This document shows, piece by piece, positions 60,589 to 64,000 of a stretch of 64,000 nt of DNA; the first letter of the stretch is position 1, and each line of letters begins with the position of its first letter. This stretch comes from Pseudoramibacter fermentans. GTDB lineage: Bacteria > Bacillota > Clostridia > Eubacteriales > Eubacteriaceae. Both the position numbers and the translations under genes were made by a program. Below the pieces are notes generated by a model. It saw nothing but the letters and a program-made list of their open reading frames with translations, was not told the DNA's origin and did not search any database. The stretch covers positions 744,001-808,000 of the forward strand of contig VOGB01000004.1 of assembly GCA_009493725.1 (NCBI GenBank), written 5' to 3'.

Positions 60589-63192
60589 TTATTGAATGTA
60601 GAAATGCTGTCCGTCATAATCGACGACCATGACATCGCCTTGGCTTAAATCGCCTTTTAATATTTTCTTAGCCAAGAGTGTTTCGATATTTTGCTGAATG
60701 AATCGACGCATCGGCCTTGCACCAAAGGATGGATTGTATCCTTGATCGATGATCGCTTGTTTTGCGTCCGGTGTCAGTTTGAAATCCAACTGCTGTTCGC
60801 TTAAACGCTTGCGCACATCTTTCAGCATCAAATCGACAATCTTGCCCACCGTATCTTTCGACAACGGTTTGTACAGAATGATTTCATCAATTCGGTTCAA
60901 AAATTCCGGTCTGAAATATTCTTTTAACAGCTTTTTGACCGTTTCCTGTGTTTCCGGCTTAATGTCTCCATTGGCGTCAATCCCGTCCAAAATGTATTCA
61001 CTCCCGAGGTTGCTGGTCATGATGATAATCGTGTTTTTGAAATCCACAACGCGCCCCTGAGAATCAGTCACGCGCCCATCATCCAAAATCTGGAGCAGAA
61101 TATTAAAGACATCCTTATGCGCCTTTTCAATTTCATCCAACAGAATGACAGAATACGGTTTTCTACGCACGGCTTCTGTCAGCTGACCGCCTTCTTCATA
61201 GCCGACGTATCCTGGAGGTGCCCCGATCAAACGGCTGACTGAGAATTTTTCCATATATTCGGACATATCAATCCGGATCATGTTGTCTTCGGAGTCAAAC
61301 AAATTCGCCGCAACAGCTTTCGCCAATTCAGTTTTCCCAACACCTGTCGGACCTAGGAAGAGGAAGGAGCCAATTGGTGTATTTGGATTTTTAATGCCGG
61401 CCCGCGACCTCAAAATGGCGTCTGTCACCTTTTTAATTGGTTCTTCCTGGCCAATGACGCGTTCTTTTAAGGTATCTTCCAGTTTGAGAAGCTTTTCTCT
61501 TTCGCCGGACATCACTTTACTCAGAGGAATCCCTGTCCAATTCGAGATGATTTCTCCAATTTCTTCTTCACCCACTTCTTCACGAATCAAATGTTCTTCG
61601 TGATCGCTTTGAGAGCTGGCGGAGTCTTCAATGCTTTTCATTTTCGCTTTGAGCTTTGGCAGTTCGCCGTATTTAAGTTCTCCAGCTTTTTCGAGATCGT
61701 TATCTCTCTGCGCCATTTCAATTTGATGGTTCAACTGATCGATCTGTTCTTTAATATTCTGAACTTCATCAACCGATCGTTTTTCATCTTCCCACTGCGC
61801 CTTCATAGCATCGAATTTTTCTCGATCGTCAGCCAGTTCTTTCTGCAGTTTCGCCAGCCGTTCTTGACTCAACTGATCGTCTTCTTTTTTCAGTGCCGAT
61901 TCTTCGATTTCAAGCTGGATGATCTTCCTGTTGATTTCATCCATTTCTTCCGGCATCGAGTCAATTTCTGTCCGGATCATCGCGCAGGCTTCGTCGATCA
62001 AGTCAATAGCCTTATCTGGAAGGAAACGGTCGGTAATGTAGCGGTCTGACAGCGTTGCTGCCGCGACGATCGCATTATCCGAAATTTTAACCCCATGGAA
62101 AATTTCGTACCGTTCTTTCAAGCCACGCAGAATCGCGATGGTGTCTTCCACAGTCGGTTCATCGACCATAACCGGTTGAAACCGTCTTTCAAGAGCGGGA
62201 TCCTTTTCAATGTATTTTCTGTATTCGTCCAAGGTTGTCGCGCCAATACAATGCAGTTCACCTCTGGCCAGCATCGGCTTGAGCATATTGCCCGCATCCA
62301 TGCTGCCGTCGCTCTTCCCAGCGCCGACGATGGTGTGCAGTTCATCGATGAACAAGATAATTTCACCGTTTGAATCCTTCACTTCCTTCAAAACAGCTTT
62401 AAATCTTTCTTCAAATTCACCGCGGTATTTAGCCCCTGCGACCAAAGCGCCCATATCCAAAGAAATAATGCGCTTGTTTTTCAGGCCTTCAGGCACGTCG
62501 CCTGCGACAATCCGCTGAGCCAGCCCTTCGACAATCGCAGTTTTCCCAACCCCAGGTTCACCAATCAGAACTGGGTTGTTCTTTGTTTTTCTCGACAGAA
62601 TTCGAATGGTATGACGTATTTCATTGTCTCTGCCGATTACAGGATCCAGTTTATTGTCAATACAATCCTGAACCAAATCGTGACCATATTGTTTTAAGGC
62701 TTCGTAGGTTTCTTCAGGATTATCACTTGTCACATTTTGTCCATTTCTCATTTCACTCACCACCTTTTCAACTGCTGAGCGGTTAATGCCGAATTGATTC
62801 AGCATTTCTTTCACATCGTTGTGTTCCGGCAGGCTGAACATACTGAGAAGCAGATGCTCCACAGACACGTACTGGTCTTTCAGATTCTGAGCGATTTGAA
62901 AGGATTCATTGAGTACCTGATTCATTTCCGGACTGACATAAATCTGTCCAGGCTGAGAACCCGGTCCCGAAACACTTGGGCGTTTATCGATTTCCCGATC
63001 GATATACTGTTTCATCTCATCGATCGGTTTGCCCAGCCGGCTCATAATTCTCGGAACCAGCCCGCCCTCCTGCGAGAGCAGCGCAGACATCAAATGATCG
63101 GTTTCAATCTGTTGATGCTGATGTTCCGATGCGATCATTTCCGCATTTTTAATGGCTTCCAGCGATTTTTTTGTGAAAGCATTCATGTCCAT
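60589..63192 (-). CDS. clpB: ATP-dependent chaperone ClpB
   Basis: A disaggregase that works with DnaK. It has Clp N-repeats (residues 1-145), NBD1 with Walker A GEPGVGKTAIVEG, the coiled-coil M domain (about 400-525) that separates ClpB from ClpC/ClpA, and NBD2 with GPTGVGKTELAKAVA. The ATG at 63192 has AAGGTG six bases upstream; an in-frame GTG at 63201 lies within that site. 867 residues. No CIRCE or CtsR box is visible upstream; the gene follows a ribbon-helix-helix-like gene. Confidence 0.97.
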   Translation of the reverse strand: MDMNAFTKKSLEAIKNAEMIASEHQHQQIETDHLMSALLSQEGGLVPRIMSRLGKPIDEMKQYIDREIDKRPSVSGPGSQPGQIYVSPEMNQVLNESFQIAQNLKDQYVSVEHLLLSMFSLPEHNDVKEMLNQFGINRSAVEKVVSEMRNGQNVTSDNPEETYEALKQYGHDLVQDCIDNKLDPVIGRDNEIRHTIRILSRKTKNNPVLIGEPGVGKTAIVEGLAQRIVAGDVPEGLKNKRIISLDMGALVAGAKYRGEFEERFKAVLKEVKDSNGEIILFIDELHTIVGAGKSDGSMDAGNMLKPMLARGELHCIGATTLDEYRKYIEKDPALERRFQPVMVDEPTVEDTIAILRGLKERYEIFHGVKISDNAIVAAATLSDRYITDRFLPDKAIDLIDEACAMIRTEIDSMPEEMDEINRKIIQLEIEESALKKEDDQLSQERLAKLQKELADDREKFDAMKAQWEDEKRSVDEVQNIKEQIDQLNHQIEMAQRDNDLEKAGELKYGELPKLKAKMKSIEDSASSQSDHEEHLIREEVGEEEIGEIISNWTGIPLSKVMSGEREKLLKLEDTLKERVIGQEEPIKKVTDAILRSRAGIKNPNTPIGSFLFLGPTGVGKTELAKAVAANLFDSEDNMIRIDMSEYMEKFSVSRLIGAPPGYVGYEEGGQLTEAVRRKPYSVILLDEIEKAHKDVFNILLQILDDGRVTDSQGRVVDFKNTIIIMTSNLGSEYILDGIDANGDIKPETQETVKKLLKEYFRPEFLNRIDEIILYKPLSKDTVGKIVDLMLKDVRKRLSEQQLDFKLTPDAKQAIIDQGYNPSFGARPMRRFIQQNIETLLAKKILKGDLSQGDVMVVDYDGQHFYIQ

Positions 63193-63259
63193 ATTTTTCA
63201 CCTTCTTACTTTACTCTTTCATTTTTCCTTGTGTCACAATCGATCAAACAATAAAACAC

Positions 63260-63892
63260 CTAATTATTAAAGAAATAACGGTAAATCGAGTCCAATCGAT
63301 CGTTGAGGTCGTCTTGCTCTGTACTGTCAAAATAATGATCCATCGCAGAATCAATCATTTTTAGATATCTCGTCAGATAATCCGTCAGATTTTTTTCATC
63401 GCGTTGAATCGATCCTGCATGCTTAAAGGCGCGAACAAACTTGTGATTGGTTTGTTCATTGCCGCTGTCGCAATCCGGCTGCTGATGATTTTGTTCAATC
63501 ACACTGATGCGGTTGAAAAAATCATTGAACAACGCGTTGAGATTTTGATTTTGCGTTCTTGAGCTGATTTTCAGTACAGCGTACTGCCCGTCATTCTCAT
63601 TTTTAAATTCGTACATATAGATGATTTTAGGCCTGTATTTGTACTTCAAGCTCTTACCAAAATAGATGCTATTATTTTGATTGGTGTGATTGACATTGAG
63701 TTCTCCGGCCATATTTTCACTGATTGATTCCAAAACGGAATGAATTTTTTGCTCCGGTGTTTTGATTCCAAGATAACTTGCCAATATATCATTGACCAGC
63801 TGGGAACGATTTGTGCCTTGAGCAAAAGCCAGATCGTCAATCTGCTCGACAATATCATCAAATAATGTCAAGCTGTATAGGCTTTTCTTCAT
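63260..63892 (-). CDS. Ribbon-helix-helix-like protein of unknown function, upstream of clpB
   Basis: A 210-residue protein. Residues 1-45 (LYSLTLFDDIVEQIDDLA, then TNRSQLVNDILASYLG) look like a CopG/Arc ribbon-helix-helix DNA-binding domain. The remainder is unrecognised, with a beta-rich YRPKIIYMYEF/YAVLKISSR stretch and an Asp-rich C-terminal helix. ATG 63892 has AGGTGG five bases upstream, preferred over GTG 63901. clpB starts 67 bp downstream in the same direction, with no terminator between. Confidence 0.7.
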   Translation of the reverse strand: MKKSLYSLTLFDDIVEQIDDLAFAQGTNRSQLVNDILASYLGIKTPEQKIHSVLESISENMAGELNVNHTNQNNSIYFGKSLKYKYRPKIIYMYEFKNENDGQYAVLKISSRTQNQNLNALFNDFFNRISVIEQNHQQPDCDSGNEQTNHKFVRAFKHAGSIQRDEKNLTDYLTRYLKMIDSAMDHYFDSTEQDDLNDRLDSIYRYFFNN

Positions 63893-63911
63893 ATCTCCCA
63901 CCTCAGGTACA

Positions 63912-63940
63912 ATTATGCTCTCATTTATTTATTTTGTCAA
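63912..63940 (-). promoter_or_regulatory. Promoter of the RHH-like gene and clpB
   Basis: Minus-strand -35 TTGACA (63935-63940), 17-bp spacer, -10 CATAAT (63912-63917). Confidence 0.75.
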
Positions 63941-63946
63941 TCATTT

Positions 63947-63962
63947 TATATAAATTTATATA
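63947..63962. promoter_or_regulatory. Palindrome upstream of the RHH-clpB promoter
   Basis: TATATAAATTTATATA is a perfect 16-bp palindrome six bases upstream of the -35. It is AT-only, so chance is possible; a site for the adjacent RHH-like protein is a guess. Confidence 0.35.
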
Positions 63963-64000
63963 CAATTTATTTATTCTTAAGAAAAAAGCCGCTCACCCAT

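Noticed and set aside
63229..63239. TTGTGTCACAA palindrome before clpB as a Rex site
   Set aside because: It is 11 bp with the wrong half-site spacing; Rex sites are 18 bp.
1..64000. CRISPR arrays, insertion sequences, prophage or toxin-antitoxin loci
   Set aside because: No regularly spaced direct repeats, transposases, integrases or phage structural genes were seen anywhere in the window.

Overview
This looks like one chromosomal stretch of a Gram-positive, low-to-moderate-GC Firmicute of the class Clostridia, possibly near the Eubacteriaceae. The lineage is inferred from gene families and order (a cggR-gap-pgk-tpi cluster, Rex, HprK, a comEC-holA-rpsT-lepA neighbourhood), not from a marker-gene comparison. 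I see no phage genes, insertion sequences, rRNA or CRISPR arrays. Most genes are housekeeping and lie on the minus strand, so operons read from high to low coordinates.

Layout. 1-6.7 kb: the 5' part of a U32 peptidase gene, a DacF-type carboxypeptidase, an M16C metalloprotease, rarA and secG. 6.8-11 kb: the glycolytic operon cggR-gap-pgk-tpiA. Divergent from it are an ACT-domain/UPF0210 pair and then a MoxR ATPase/CoxE-like VWA pair (11.3-15 kb). 15-19.7 kb: a MaoC-like hydratase and the operon prmA-rsmE-mtaB-hit. 19.9-20.7 kb: an isolated eutS-like shell gene and eutP-like GTPase gene. 20.8-25.1 kb: a six-gene operon with trxB, a flavodoxin and a NifX-like protein. 25.2-29.7 kb: a TtcA-like PP-loop protein, a radical SAM/alarmone synthetase/Uma2 operon, a small P-loop protein and rex. 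29.7-31 kb: tRNA-Leu(UAG) and a copper operon csoR-HMA-copZ. 31-38.8 kb: recX with a hydroxyacid dehydrogenase, the operon uvrC-hprK-degV-prfA, and divergently a small unknown gene, a HAD phosphatase and malQ. 40.5-46 kb: lepA, rpsT, holA, comEC. 46.2-52.4 kb: a cation P-type ATPase behind a yybP-ykoY (Mn2+) riboswitch, valS and nth. 52.5-58.9 kb: pbp1A, rluA-type, radC, a second CsoR-family repressor, a DUF234-like ATPase and a zinc ribbon. 59-64 kb: putP, clpB and a ribbon-helix-helix-like protein.

Control elements are readable in several places: a perfect 18-bp Rex site on the rex promoter, two CsoR boxes on the csoR promoter (one filling the -35/-10 spacer), and a complete promoter-riboswitch-terminator unit ahead of the ATPase. 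The most unusual features are the orphan EutS/EutP-like pair, a copper operon with no transporter gene beside it, the riboswitch-based Mn2+ assignment of an ATPase that would otherwise be called a calcium pump, and a uvrC promoter placed so that its mRNA would be leaderless.
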